DNA from: an uncultured Muribaculum sp.
Lineage (GTDB): Bacteria; Bacteroidota; Bacteroidia; Bacteroidales; Muribaculaceae
NCBI GenBank assembly: GCA_910578785.1
Contig: CAJTSJ010000001.1
Coordinates: forward strand, 150,612-214,611
Reading direction: 5' to 3'
Length of the DNA stretch: 64,000 bases
Position numbers and translations under genes: made by a program. Numbering within the stretch: position 1 is the stretch's first letter; every line of letters starts with the position of its first letter. The notes beneath the pieces were generated by a model. The model was given only the letters and a program-made list of their open reading frames with translations. It ran no database searches and was not told the DNA's origin. Shown here one piece after another: positions 46,633 to 55,430 of this stretch.

Positions 46633-48321
46633 ATGAAAAAACTCATCTTCATAGCACTCGCATCGGCAGTTCCGGCCATCTCAATGGCCCAGGCCGCCGT
46701 AGACGTAGCCAACCTGTCGCAGTTCGACATGCGCGGCACGGCTCGATTCATGTCAATGGGCGGCGCGTTCACCGCCCTCGGAGGCGACCTGTCGACGCTC
46801 ACCCAGAACCCTGCCGGTATAGGCATATACCGGAGCAGCGAAGTCGGCATCACCCTCGACCTTGACTTCCAGTCGTTCAAGACCACCACTCCCGGCTACA
46901 TCGGCGACAAGTCGCAGACCAAGTTTGCATGCAACAACTTCGGCTACATCGGAACAGTCAACCTATACAGCGAGTCGACCCCGACCATCTCGTTCGGAGC
47001 CACCTACAACCGCGTCGGTTCGTTTGACCGCGTCACCAAAGGCGCGTTCCGCAATCTCGGCGGAGCCTCGCTCAGCAACTACATCGCCGCCATGACCAAC
47101 TCCGAAGGCAACATATACCCCGTCGACATGGAGTACAACGGCCCCTATGCCGACTATAACCCCTACATCGACGGCAACGCGCCCTGGCTGAGCATCCTGT
47201 CGTACACCGGATTCATCATCAACAATAATCTCGAAGACGTCGTGATGCCCGACGGATCGACTTCCTCACAGGAGACCGACACCTACTTCGGACTCATGGG
47301 CGAAGGCACCACCGGTTCGGCAAGCTTCGAGACACGCGAGAAAGGCTACATCGACGAGTACAACATCTCCATCGGCGGAAACATCTACAACACCGTCTAC
47401 TGGGGTCTGAGCGTGGGAATCACCGACCTTGAATACAAGCAGATGTCCTACTATCAGGAAAATCTGAAGAACGCCTACATCGCCGCCCAGAATCCTGAAA
47501 GCGGCGCCGGCGACATCGTTAACGGCGATGCCGACTACCGCCTCGACAACTATCTGCATTCGTCGGGCGAGGGTTTCAACCTCAAGTTCGGACTTATCGT
47601 GAAGCCGATTCCGGAATTCCGCATCGGCCTGGCCGTACACACCCCCACATGGTACAAGATGACCGACTCATACTGGGGAGGCGTCGACTATGTGTACACG
47701 CCCAATGACCCGCGCTACAGCGTCAACCGACCCGACCCGGAAGATCCTAACCTGTATCTGACCAACGACGGTGAAAGCTGGCACGACTACAACATGCGCA
47801 CACCGTGGCGCATGATGGTAGGTATGGCCGGTGTCATCGGCGGACAGGCCATCATCAGCGCCGACTACGAATACCGCGGCACCAACATGCAGCTGTCCGA
47901 TGTCAACAACAACGAATACGACGTTGTCTCGGAAGACATCAAGACCTACTACAAGGGCACAAACATCCTGCGTCTCGGCGCTGAATACCGCGTCACCCCG
48001 CAGTTCAGTGTCCGCGCAGGCTACTGCTACGAATCGTCGCCCGTCAAGACCGAAGCCGCCAACGACGGCGTGATGATCTGGACTGCGGGAACCATTCCGA
48101 GCTATACGTTCAACAAGACCACCCAGTACGTGACCGCAGGTCTCGGCTATCGTTTCGGAGGATTCTACGCCGACCTGGCCTACGTACACCGCCACCGCGA
48201 ATCGACCTGGCACGCATTCTCTCCCGTCATCGTGGACTATGCCATCGACCAGGATTCGCCTTCGGCCAAAGTCTCCTCCAACAACAATCAGGTCGTGCTC
48301 AGTCTGGGCTACAAGTTCTAA
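46633..48321 (+). CDS. OmpP1/FadL-family outer membrane transporter
   Basis: A 562-residue FadL-type barrel, expected to pass hydrophobic compounds across the outer membrane. The signal peptide ends SMAQ (about 19). The N-terminal plug region AVDVANLSQFDMRGTARFMSMGGAFTALGGDLSTLTQNPAGIG contains the family NPAG motif. The rest shows amphipathic strands up to the terminal VVLSLGYKF, which ends in Phe as outer membrane barrels do. The upstream gene for a Trp/Gly-repeat secreted protein is in the same direction 92 bases away. The substrate is unknown. Confidence 0.88.
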   Translation: MKKLIFIALASAVPAISMAQAAVDVANLSQFDMRGTARFMSMGGAFTALGGDLSTLTQNPAGIGIYRSSEVGITLDLDFQSFKTTTPGYIGDKSQTKFACNNFGYIGTVNLYSESTPTISFGATYNRVGSFDRVTKGAFRNLGGASLSNYIAAMTNSEGNIYPVDMEYNGPYADYNPYIDGNAPWLSILSYTGFIINNNLEDVVMPDGSTSSQETDTYFGLMGEGTTGSASFETREKGYIDEYNISIGGNIYNTVYWGLSVGITDLEYKQMSYYQENLKNAYIAAQNPESGAGDIVNGDADYRLDNYLHSSGEGFNLKFGLIVKPIPEFRIGLAVHTPTWYKMTDSYWGGVDYVYTPNDPRYSVNRPDPEDPNLYLTNDGESWHDYNMRTPWRMMVGMAGVIGGQAIISADYEYRGTNMQLSDVNNNEYDVVSEDIKTYYKGTNILRLGAEYRVTPQFSVRAGYCYESSPVKTEAANDGVMIWTAGTIPSYTFNKTTQYVTAGLGYRFGGFYADLAYVHRHRESTWHAFSPVIVDYAIDQDSPSAKVSSNNNQVVLSLGYKF

Positions 48322-48343
48322 CCGATTTTTGAAGGATTTTTCT

Positions 48344-48352
48344 TAACTTTGC
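48344..48352 (+). promoter_or_regulatory. -7 promoter box of the helicase gene
   Basis: TAACTTTGC, about 75 bases before the ATG at 48428. The -33 element is not clear. Confidence 0.55.
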
Positions 48353-48427
48353 ACATAGGGTGCTTCCGGCGACACTCCGGGAGCACCTGTTTTTTTTAAA
48401 CCGTCACCACACACCCCACCTACAGCA

Positions 48428-50440
48428 ATGGCAGTCAAGCTTAAGGACATCGACCTCGACAACCCCGAATTTCAGAACGCGTGGAAGCTCATACGCTTCA
48501 CGCGCCAGTCGCTGTTTCTTACCGGAAAGGCAGGCACGGGCAAGTCAACCTTCCTGCGCTATGTCTGCGAGAACACGGCCAAGAAGTTCGTAGTGCTCGC
48601 CCCGACCGGCATAGCGGCCGTCAACGTCGGCGGACAGACGCTTCACTCATTCTTCCGCATACCGTTCAAACCACTGATGCCCGACGACCCCGAATTTTCC
48701 GTAAAGCGGTTCAAGTCGAGGATGAAATATCCCAAGCCTCTGCAGAAGCTGATTCAGGAACTCGACCTGATAATCATCGACGAGATATCCATGGTACGCG
48801 CCGACATAATCGACTTTATCGACAAGGCCCTCCGCATATATTCAGGCAACATGCGCGAGCCCTTCGGAGGCAAGCAGCTGCTTCTGGTCGGCGACATATT
48901 CCAGCTCGAACCGGTGGTCACGGGCGACATGCGCGACATTCTCGGCCGCGTCTATCCCCAGCCGTTCTTCTTCTGCGCTAAAGCATTCTCCGAGCTAAGC
49001 ATAGTCTCAGTCGAACTGACCAAAGTCTACCGCCAGACCGACTCCGGGTTCATCGGCATGCTCGACCGAATACGCATAGGCCGTCCCAGTCCGTCGGACC
49101 TTGCCACACTTAACGGACGCATATCGGCCGGCAAGGAGCCCGCCGTGGCCGACAAGGACCGGATGGTGATGACCCTCGCCACAAAGCGCGACATGGTCGA
49201 CGCCATTAACGACAGCCACCTGGCCGGACTGACCACTCCCGAAGTATGCCTCGAAGGAACCATCGCCGGCGACTTCCCCGAAAATTCCCTGCCGAACTCG
49301 CTCGAGCTCACCCTGAAAGTCGGAGCACAGGTGGTGTTCATCAAGAACGACCCCGACCGACGGTGGGTCAACGGCACGCTCGGACGCGTGTACATGGTAA
49401 ATGACGGCAAAGTGATGGTCGAGACCGAAGACGGTGCCGTTCACGACGTTGAACCCGCCGTATGGAGCAACGTCCGCTACACCTACAACGAGAAAGAGAA
49501 GAAAGTCGAGGAAGAAGTGCTCGGCACATTCACCCAGATTCCCGTCAAACTGGCGTGGGCCCTCACCATCCACAAGAGCCAGGGACTGACGTTCAAGGAC
49601 GTCGTCATCGACCTCGGACGCGGCACGTTCAGCGGCGGACAGGCCTACGTGGCGCTGAGCCGCTGCCGGAGCCTCGAAGGGCTGAAACTCGTCAGCACCA
49701 TCAACGAGCGCGACATATTCGTCAATCCGGCGGTAGTGCGCTTCAGCTCGTCGTTCAACGACGACACGATGATCAGCGAAGCACTCGAACGCGCCAAAGC
49801 CGACGACGCATACGCCGAAGCTCTCAGGTCAATCAGGCAGAAAGACCTCCTGACGGCCTTCGACCGCTTCACCGAAGCCCTGCGCCTCCGCAACGAGCTT
49901 GACAATGCCGTCCTGATGCGCTTTGCCCGCATGCAGCTCCGCCACATCACGTCCGACCGCTACCGCTCCGAGGAGCTTCAGGCCTCGCTCGACCTCCAGA
50001 CTGAAAAGCTCCGCAGACTGGCGCAGGAATACATCGCCATGGGCGACGAGTGCCGCCGAGAGGGCATGGACCCTACCCCGGTTCTCGCCAACTACGACAA
50101 AGCCATCGACCTCTGGCCGGAAGCCGTCAAGGCGTGGATAGGCAAAGGGCTGACATACTCAGGCATATCTGACAGCGCCATGGCGGCCGAATGTTTCCGG
50201 CAGGCCTATAAGCTCGACCGGAGCAACTTCCTCGCCGTGTTCATGCTCGGCAACATTGCCCTGGCCGACGGCGACTATGCCGAAGCCCTCAACCGCTACC
50301 TGACAGCCCTGTCAATCGACGACAGCCAGCCGCATCTCCACGACCGGCTTGCCGACCTGTATGACAAAGTCGACGACCACGGCTCGGCCGACGAACACCG
50401 CGCCAAAGCAAAGTCCTTGCGCAGGAAACGCCGCAAATAA
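48428..50440 (+). CDS. PIF1/RecD2-like helicase with C-terminal TPR repeats
   Basis: A 670-residue superfamily 1B-type helicase. Walker A is TGKAGTGKST at about residues 36-45, LAPTGIAAVNVGGQTLHSFF is the PIF1 motif Ia region, LIIIDEISMVRADIID is motif II, and LTKVYRQ (motif III-IV region) and KLAWALTIHKSQGLTF (motif V-VI) follow. After about residue 450 come TPR-like helices (for example ALRSIRQKDLLTAFDRFTEALRL and YAEALNRYLTALSIDDSQP). Such TPR tails likely bind a partner. recF starts 28 bases after the stop, though with its own -7 box. Confidence 0.88.
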   Translation: MAVKLKDIDLDNPEFQNAWKLIRFTRQSLFLTGKAGTGKSTFLRYVCENTAKKFVVLAPTGIAAVNVGGQTLHSFFRIPFKPLMPDDPEFSVKRFKSRMKYPKPLQKLIQELDLIIIDEISMVRADIIDFIDKALRIYSGNMREPFGGKQLLLVGDIFQLEPVVTGDMRDILGRVYPQPFFFCAKAFSELSIVSVELTKVYRQTDSGFIGMLDRIRIGRPSPSDLATLNGRISAGKEPAVADKDRMVMTLATKRDMVDAINDSHLAGLTTPEVCLEGTIAGDFPENSLPNSLELTLKVGAQVVFIKNDPDRRWVNGTLGRVYMVNDGKVMVETEDGAVHDVEPAVWSNVRYTYNEKEKKVEEEVLGTFTQIPVKLAWALTIHKSQGLTFKDVVIDLGRGTFSGGQAYVALSRCRSLEGLKLVSTINERDIFVNPAVVRFSSSFNDDTMISEALERAKADDAYAEALRSIRQKDLLTAFDRFTEALRLRNELDNAVLMRFARMQLRHITSDRYRSEELQASLDLQTEKLRRLAQEYIAMGDECRREGMDPTPVLANYDKAIDLWPEAVKAWIGKGLTYSGISDSAMAAECFRQAYKLDRSNFLAVFMLGNIALADGDYAEALNRYLTALSIDDSQPHLHDRLADLYDKVDDHGSADEHRAKAKSLRRKRRK

Positions 50441-50455
50441 TCGGATTTTTTTCAC

Positions 50456-50464
50456 TACATTTGC
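50456..50464 (+). promoter_or_regulatory. -7 promoter box abutting recF
   Basis: TACATTTGC, four bases, then the recF ATG at 50469. It predicts a leaderless or near-leaderless recF message. Confidence 0.6.
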
Positions 50465-50468
50465 ACCT

Positions 50469-51575
50469 ATGATACTCAAGCAGATCAAGATTTGCAACTT
50501 CAAGAATATCGGCGAGGCCCGTCTTGAATTCTCCCCGAAAGTCAACGGACTTCTGGGCAACAACGGCATGGGCAAGAGCAACCTTCTCGACGCCATCTAC
50601 TATCTCAGCTTCTGCAAAAGCTTCTCCGGCATGACCGACTCCATGCTTCTGCGGCGGGGCGAGGAGTTCATGATGGTGCAGGGAAGCTACGTGCGCCGCG
50701 GGCTCGACGAAGAGGTCTCGATCGGGCTTAACAAAGGACGGCGCAAGAGCCTGCGCCGCCAGGGCAAGGAGTATCAGCGTCTGTCGGCCCACATCGGGGC
50801 GTTTCCGCTCGTCATGTCGTCGCCGGAAGACATCGAGCTGATACGCGGAGCCTCCGATTGTCGCCGCCGCCTCATGGACATGGTCATCTCGCAGAGCGAC
50901 CACCTCTACCTCGACGAACTCATACGCTACGGACGCTCGCTCGAACAGCGCAACAAGCTTTTGCGCGACGGCGTGGTGGACCACAATCTATATCTGGCGG
51001 TCGAGATGGCCATGGACCGCGCCGCCGCCTACATCCACTCGGCACGCGCCCGGTGGGTGGAACGCCTGACCGACATATTCCAAAGCTACTACGAAGCCGT
51101 GGCCGGTTCGGGCGAAAAGGTGTCGCTCACCTACGACAGCTCGCTCAACAGCCCAGGGTCGAGCATGACGTCGCTGCTCGACGGAGCGCGCCGCCATGAC
51201 GAGCTTCTGCGCCACACGTCGGTAGGCCCGCACCGCGACGACATCGAAATGCTCATCGACGGCATGCCCATGCGGCGAGCCGCCTCCCAGGGACAGTGCA
51301 AGACCTACTCCATCGCCCTCCGCCTGGCTCAGTACGACTTCCTGCGCTCCACGCTCGAAGGCATGAAGCCCATCCTACTGCTCGACGACATCTTCGACAA
51401 GCTCGACGCATCGCGCGTGGAGCGGATCATGGAGGTAGTCACCCGACCCGGGTTCGGCCAGATATTCGTCACCGACACCAACCGCACTCACCTCGACGAG
51501 ATCATGTCGCACACAGCGGGCGACTATGCGCTCTGGCATGTCAGCGACGGCAAGTTCAACCCCCTCTCCCACTGA
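50469..51575 (+). CDS. recF: DNA replication and repair protein RecF
   Basis: A 368-residue SMC-like ATPase that loads RecA at gaps with RecO and RecR. MILKQIKICNFKNIGEARLEF is the typical start, Walker A is GNNGMGKS (30-37), a signature-like segment contains SQGQCKTYSIALRLAQ, and ILLLDDIFDKLDASR is Walker B. The start at 50469 is fixed by family alignment and lies four bases after a -7 box. The DUF721 gene follows after 10 bases, a common pairing in this phylum. Confidence 0.96.
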   Translation: MILKQIKICNFKNIGEARLEFSPKVNGLLGNNGMGKSNLLDAIYYLSFCKSFSGMTDSMLLRRGEEFMMVQGSYVRRGLDEEVSIGLNKGRRKSLRRQGKEYQRLSAHIGAFPLVMSSPEDIELIRGASDCRRRLMDMVISQSDHLYLDELIRYGRSLEQRNKLLRDGVVDHNLYLAVEMAMDRAAAYIHSARARWVERLTDIFQSYYEAVAGSGEKVSLTYDSSLNSPGSSMTSLLDGARRHDELLRHTSVGPHRDDIEMLIDGMPMRRAASQGQCKTYSIALRLAQYDFLRSTLEGMKPILLLDDIFDKLDASRVERIMEVVTRPGFGQIFVTDTNRTHLDEIMSHTAGDYALWHVSDGKFNPLSH

Positions 51576-51585
51576 TCATACGGCC

Positions 51586-51876
51586 ATGAAGCGCACCGAA
51601 CCCCAGTTGCTCAACGACATAATCAAGGACTATCTGCGTGCCGACGGAATGGAACAGCGCCACAACGAACAGCGCGCCGCATACCTGTGGCCCGAAGTGG
51701 TCGGCCCGGGAGTCAACCGCTACACCACCCGGCGCTACGTCCATCAGGGCGTCATGCACGTCTACATCAGCTCCGCCTCCCTCAAAAACGAACTCGCATT
51801 CCACAAAGACCGCCTCGTCCGTGCCATCAACGACGCCGTCGGCACACCCGTCATCACATCCATCACCTTCCACTAA
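51586..51876 (+). CDS. DUF721 family (DciA-like) protein
   Basis: A 96-residue protein with the DUF721 core: LNDIIKDYLRADGMEQRHNEQRAAYLWPEVVGPGVNRYT, then the strand GVMHVYISSASLKNELAFHK. DciA proteins of this family deliver the DnaB helicase in bacteria lacking DnaC, and Bacteroidota lack DnaC, so a role in helicase loading is plausible. It follows recF by 10 bases. dnaB itself is at 27584 in this window. Confidence 0.85.
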   Translation: MKRTEPQLLNDIIKDYLRADGMEQRHNEQRAAYLWPEVVGPGVNRYTTRRYVHQGVMHVYISSASLKNELAFHKDRLVRAINDAVGTPVITSITFH

Positions 51877-51946
51877 CCCCCTCCCCTCCGTGGGGACCCG
51901 ACAACCTCCCACTACCCACAAATGCGCCATAGGCGCAAAGACTCCG

Positions 51947-52205
51947 AAGGACAACGCCACGTCTCCTCCACCCCCACGCCCAAGGCGCGCCGGACAACGC
52001 TACGTCTCCTCCACCCCCGCCCAAGGCGCGCCGGACAACGCCACGTCTCCTCCTCAGCCCCGCCCAAGGCGCGCCGGACAACGCCACGTCTCCTCCACAG
52101 CCCCGCCCAAGGCGCGCCGGACAACGCCACGTCTCCTCCACCCCCACGCCCAAGGCGCGCCGGACAACGCTACGTCTCCTCCACCCCCGCCCAAGGCGCG
52201 CCGGA
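51947..52205 (+). repeat. Tandem array, 41/43-bp units, GC-rich
   Basis: Five full units begin at 51982 (41 bp), 52023 (43), 52066 (43), 52109 (43) and 52152 (41), with a partial unit before and another after. Each starts AAGGCGCGCCGGACAACG and contains ACGTCTCCTCC. Units differ by two bases in length and a few substitutions. There are no unique spacers, so it is not CRISPR. Confidence 0.93.
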
Positions 52206-52283
52206 GGCGCGACCATACGTTAAACTCCACGATAAAGCCACGACAGTGGCGTTCGTGGGGGCCATCCCCCCACATCACAACCA

Positions 52284-52300
52284 CAACGTCGACGACGTTG
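52284..52300. repeat. 8+1+8 perfect palindrome
   Basis: CAACGTCG A CGACGTTG. It is the size of a regulator operator, but no regulator gene is adjacent. Confidence 0.5.
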
Positions 52301-52355
52301 CACACCACGAAAAAATTCCCCCGATTTTGCAGTATCAAACCCCACAATCCCATTG

Positions 52356-52364
52356 TATCTTTGC
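52356..52364 (+). promoter_or_regulatory. Orphan -7 promoter box
   Basis: TATCTTTGC, with TTTG at 52326-52329 but a 26-base spacer, longer than usual. It points rightward into the gene-poor spacer. Confidence 0.4.
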
Positions 52365-52846
52365 ATTGTTCGATTAATCCACAACCACGGCGATGCCCCG
52401 GAGGGACGGATACCGTCGGACCATGCCGGTCAAATTTCGGATCCGGGTCGGCATGCGTCACGACGGCATTCTACTTCTTGGCTTCGCGTCGGCAGGGCAA
52501 TCCGCGGTCGCCCCGACGGCGCAGATTACGCGGGCCGGATATAAATCGGAACCAAATCCTTCGCGAGACCCTGGAGGCACACCAAACGCACGTGCATGCC
52601 GTGCGGCCTTAGACGCAACGTTCTCCGTCATCATTAACCGACGACGGCTCCGTTCATCCGGGTGATGGAGGCATACATTGGTTCCGTATTCCGGTCCGTG
52701 ACATCGCCACATACCATCATTTACGTTGAATACGGTTGTTTAATAATTATTAAAATGAGTATACGAGCGTAAACGCAAGCCGTCGCCAAAGGGTTATAAT
52801 ACTACAATAGAACACAATTTATTATAATTATTATAATCTCCTGTTT

Positions 52847-54271
52847 ATGAGTACACGATTCTGGATTCAACTATTTTTGGGATTAATGCTTTTTCCGTCG
52901 TTAAATGCCGTGGCCGACAACATAGGGGCCATTGACGTGCTCGGCGACACGATACCGGGACACTGGGTATATAACGAGCATTTCAATCAGGCATTGCCCA
53001 CGGAAGACAACTGGTGGGCACGCCTTGACGACCCTGTGCTTGACACTCTGATAGCCATAAGCGAGACCCACAGTGCCGACGTGCTCATAGCGGCACGTCG
53101 CATAACCATTGCCCGCCAAGCACTTAACAGTGCGCGTTCAGGATATATGCCTACAATCGGACTCAACGCCGGATGGAGCAAATCGCGCTCTTCTGGCGCG
53201 TTGGGCGACGAGCTGACCGAAGCCGCTGTAGGCGACTACTTCAATCTCGGACTGAGCATGAGCTGGGAGATTGACGTGTTCGGAAAAATTTTCACCAAGT
53301 CAAAACAGCAGAAAGCCCTGTGGAATGCCTCGCGCGCCGACTATGCAGCCGTGATGACTGCCTTGAGCGCCAACATTGCCAAGGCCTACGTAAAGCTGCG
53401 CGTCTATCAGGCACAGTGGGCTGTGGCCAATGAGCACATAGCCTCTCAGGGAAAAATTGTGGAAATCACCGAGGCCCGCCACGAAGCCGGCCTCGCCTCC
53501 ATGCTCGACGTGGCACAGGCCCGCCAGGTCTACTATTCGACCCAGGCGTCAATGCCGGTGCTCGAAGCGTCGATACGCAATTCGATATATTCGATATGCC
53601 TGCTTGTAGGAGTGTATCCGCGTGAGTTGTCTGACATGCTCAACACCATGCGCGACATGCCCGACGACCAGCAGATAGTTCCCGTAGGAGTGCCGATGGA
53701 ACTGCTGCGGCGCCGCCCTGACATCGTGGAGTCGGAATATCAGCTGGCAGCGGCCGCGGCGGAACTTGGCATAGCAAAAAAAGACTTCCTGCCCACGCTG
53801 ACCCTCAACGGCTCAATCGGCACATCGGCACATAAGCTGGACAACCTGTTCAAAAAACAGAGTCTGACCTACTCAATCGCGCCGACCCTGACATGGACTG
53901 TGTTTGACGGACTGGCCCGAAAATACAACGCCGTGAGCGCACGCGAACAGATGGAAATCCGAATCCACAACTACAACGCGGCGGTGATGACAGCCGTGGA
54001 GGAAGTCGACGTGGCCATCTCGTCGTACATCGGTTCGCTGAAAAACATCGATGTAGTGGAACAGGTCATCGAACAGAGCCGGAAATCGCTCGAACTGTCG
54101 GTCGACCTTTACAAGCGCGGGCTGTCGCCGTTCAACAATGTGGTGTCGGCGCAGATGTCGCTTCTTGAATACCAGAACAGCCTGATTTCATCAAAAGGCA
54201 ACGCACTGACTTCGCTAATAACCCTTTACGAAGCTCTGGGAGGCGGTTGGGACGCGTCGGCAATAGAATAA
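52847..54271 (+). CDS. TolC-like outer membrane efflux protein (NodT family)
   Basis: A 474-residue outer membrane channel subunit. A signal peptide spans about residues 1-23. The two homologous halves each have long helices with a repeated ARRITIARQALNSARSGYMPTIGL / LAAAAAELGIAKKDFLPTLTLNGSIG pattern, plus LRRRPDIVESEYQL, typical of NodT-type outer membrane factors. The expected role is the exit duct of the RND pump. It is the first gene of a three-gene operon; the adaptor starts 24 bases later. Confidence 0.93.
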   Translation: MSTRFWIQLFLGLMLFPSLNAVADNIGAIDVLGDTIPGHWVYNEHFNQALPTEDNWWARLDDPVLDTLIAISETHSADVLIAARRITIARQALNSARSGYMPTIGLNAGWSKSRSSGALGDELTEAAVGDYFNLGLSMSWEIDVFGKIFTKSKQQKALWNASRADYAAVMTALSANIAKAYVKLRVYQAQWAVANEHIASQGKIVEITEARHEAGLASMLDVAQARQVYYSTQASMPVLEASIRNSIYSICLLVGVYPRELSDMLNTMRDMPDDQQIVPVGVPMELLRRRPDIVESEYQLAAAAAELGIAKKDFLPTLTLNGSIGTSAHKLDNLFKKQSLTYSIAPTLTWTVFDGLARKYNAVSAREQMEIRIHNYNAAVMTAVEEVDVAISSYIGSLKNIDVVEQVIEQSRKSLELSVDLYKRGLSPFNNVVSAQMSLLEYQNSLISSKGNALTSLITLYEALGGGWDASAIE

Positions 54272-54295
54272 CAACACATAAAAACATTTACTATA

Positions 54296-55414
54296 ATGAG
54301 AAATTCGATATTACTGCAAATAACCGCCGGCATCGGGCTGACCCTGATGGCAGCGTGCGGACATAAGGAAGCAAAAACTGCGGAACAGATTCCAACGGTC
54401 GACGTGGCGCTTCCTACGGTAGACTCTGTGACTCTACATAAGACTTATCCGGGCGTGGCCTACGCCAACGCCACAGCAAAGGTGGTGGGACGAGTCAACG
54501 GACAGCTTCTAACCAAGAACCATGCGAGCGGCGCCCTGGTCAAAAAGGGCGACGTGCTGTTCACTATCGAATCGTCGACTTACCGTGACGCAGTCCAGCA
54601 GGCACAGGCGGCGCTTACTACCGCCCAAAGCGAATATGAATACGCCTCCAACCAATATGCGGCCATGAAAAAGGCCCTCGAAAGCGATGCCGTGTCGCAG
54701 ATGGATGTCATTCAGGCCAAAAGCAACATGGAGAAGGCAGAAGCATCGATAAAGAACGCCCGGGCGACACTGAGCGACGCACAGACCAAACTGGGCTACT
54801 GCACGGTCAGGGCTCCGTTCACCGGCCATATATCTTCATCGACGCTTGACCCGGGGGCATACGTCAGTGGCGAAGGCTCGCCCGTGGAGCTGGCCACAAT
54901 CTACGACGATTCAGCGATAAGCATCGACTTCTCTATTGAAAATGCCCAATACGAGTCAATGATAGGCAAAACCGGAAAAATCGACAGCGAAATTTACAAG
55001 AAAGTGCCGCTGACATTCGAGGAACCGCTGGCGCACGAATATTTTGCTAATCTGACCTACCTCTCGCCATCGGTCGACACCAACACCGGAACAATACTCC
55101 TGAAAGTGGGGCTGCCGAACACATACGGAGAGCTTAAGCCGGGCATGTATATCACAGTCAATCTGCCTTACGGCACTAACAGCCGTGCTATCCTCGTGAA
55201 AGATTCGGCCATAGGCACCGACCAGCAAGGCAAGTACCTATACGTGGTCAACGACTCAAACAAGGTAGTCTACACGCCGATAAAAGTGGGCGATGTATAT
55301 CAGGATTCACTGCGAATAGTCACTGACGGAATCACCACAGACTCCAGATACGTCACATCGGCACTGCTCAAGGTGCGCGACGGCATGGAGGTGAACCCGA
55401 CCATGAAAAAATAA
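54296..55414 (+). CDS. RND efflux periplasmic adaptor (AcrA/MexA-like lipoprotein)
   Basis: A 372-residue membrane fusion protein. The lipobox MAAC (Cys21) anchors it in the inner membrane. The biotinyl-lipoyl halves (GRVNGQLLTKNHASGALVKKGDVLFTIE and TVRAPFTGHISS) flank a coiled-coil hairpin of about residues 95-150 (QAQAALTTAQSEYEYASNQ...). Beta-barrel and membrane-proximal domains complete it. It joins the TolC-like channel to the RND pump. The pump gene starts 16 bases downstream. Confidence 0.94.
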   Translation: MRNSILLQITAGIGLTLMAACGHKEAKTAEQIPTVDVALPTVDSVTLHKTYPGVAYANATAKVVGRVNGQLLTKNHASGALVKKGDVLFTIESSTYRDAVQQAQAALTTAQSEYEYASNQYAAMKKALESDAVSQMDVIQAKSNMEKAEASIKNARATLSDAQTKLGYCTVRAPFTGHISSSTLDPGAYVSGEGSPVELATIYDDSAISIDFSIENAQYESMIGKTGKIDSEIYKKVPLTFEEPLAHEYFANLTYLSPSVDTNTGTILLKVGLPNTYGELKPGMYITVNLPYGTNSRAILVKDSAIGTDQQGKYLYVVNDSNKVVYTPIKVGDVYQDSLRIVTDGITTDSRYVTSALLKVRDGMEVNPTMKK

Positions 55415-55430
55415 TTAAATATTTACTGCC

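Larger units (their letters stand above)
52206..52846. other. Gene-poor GC-rich spacer before the efflux operon
   Basis: No convincing protein gene is seen. The spacer holds a 17-bp palindrome (52284-52300), a GTGGGGG/CCCCCAC hairpin near 52257, a -7 box at 52356-52364 with no obvious gene behind it, and then 480 bases with short overlapping frames on both strands. A non-coding RNA or a dispersed repeat is possible. The last 100 bases become AT-rich and should hold the efflux promoter, but no TAnnTTTG box is visible there. Confidence 0.5.

Noticed and set aside
51947..52205. Possible CRISPR array
   Set aside because: The 41/43-bp units are contiguous copies of one sequence with no unique spacers, and no cas genes are nearby.
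51638..52612. Long Pro/Arg-rich frame across DUF721 and the repeat array
   Set aside because: It is a shifted frame of the DUF721 gene continuing through the tandem repeat. Unit lengths of 41 and 43 break any frame, and the composition is not protein-like.
52389..52708. Long-range pairing GGCGATG (52389) with CATCGCC (52702) as the end helix of an RNA
   Set aside because: Seven base pairs over 300 bases are expected by chance; no second supporting helix was found.
52393..52712. Short frames on both strands (52393-52665 rightward, 52458-52712 leftward)
   Set aside because: They overlap each other on opposite strands, show no motif or codon bias, and either could be chance in GC-rich DNA. Left as part of the spacer entry.
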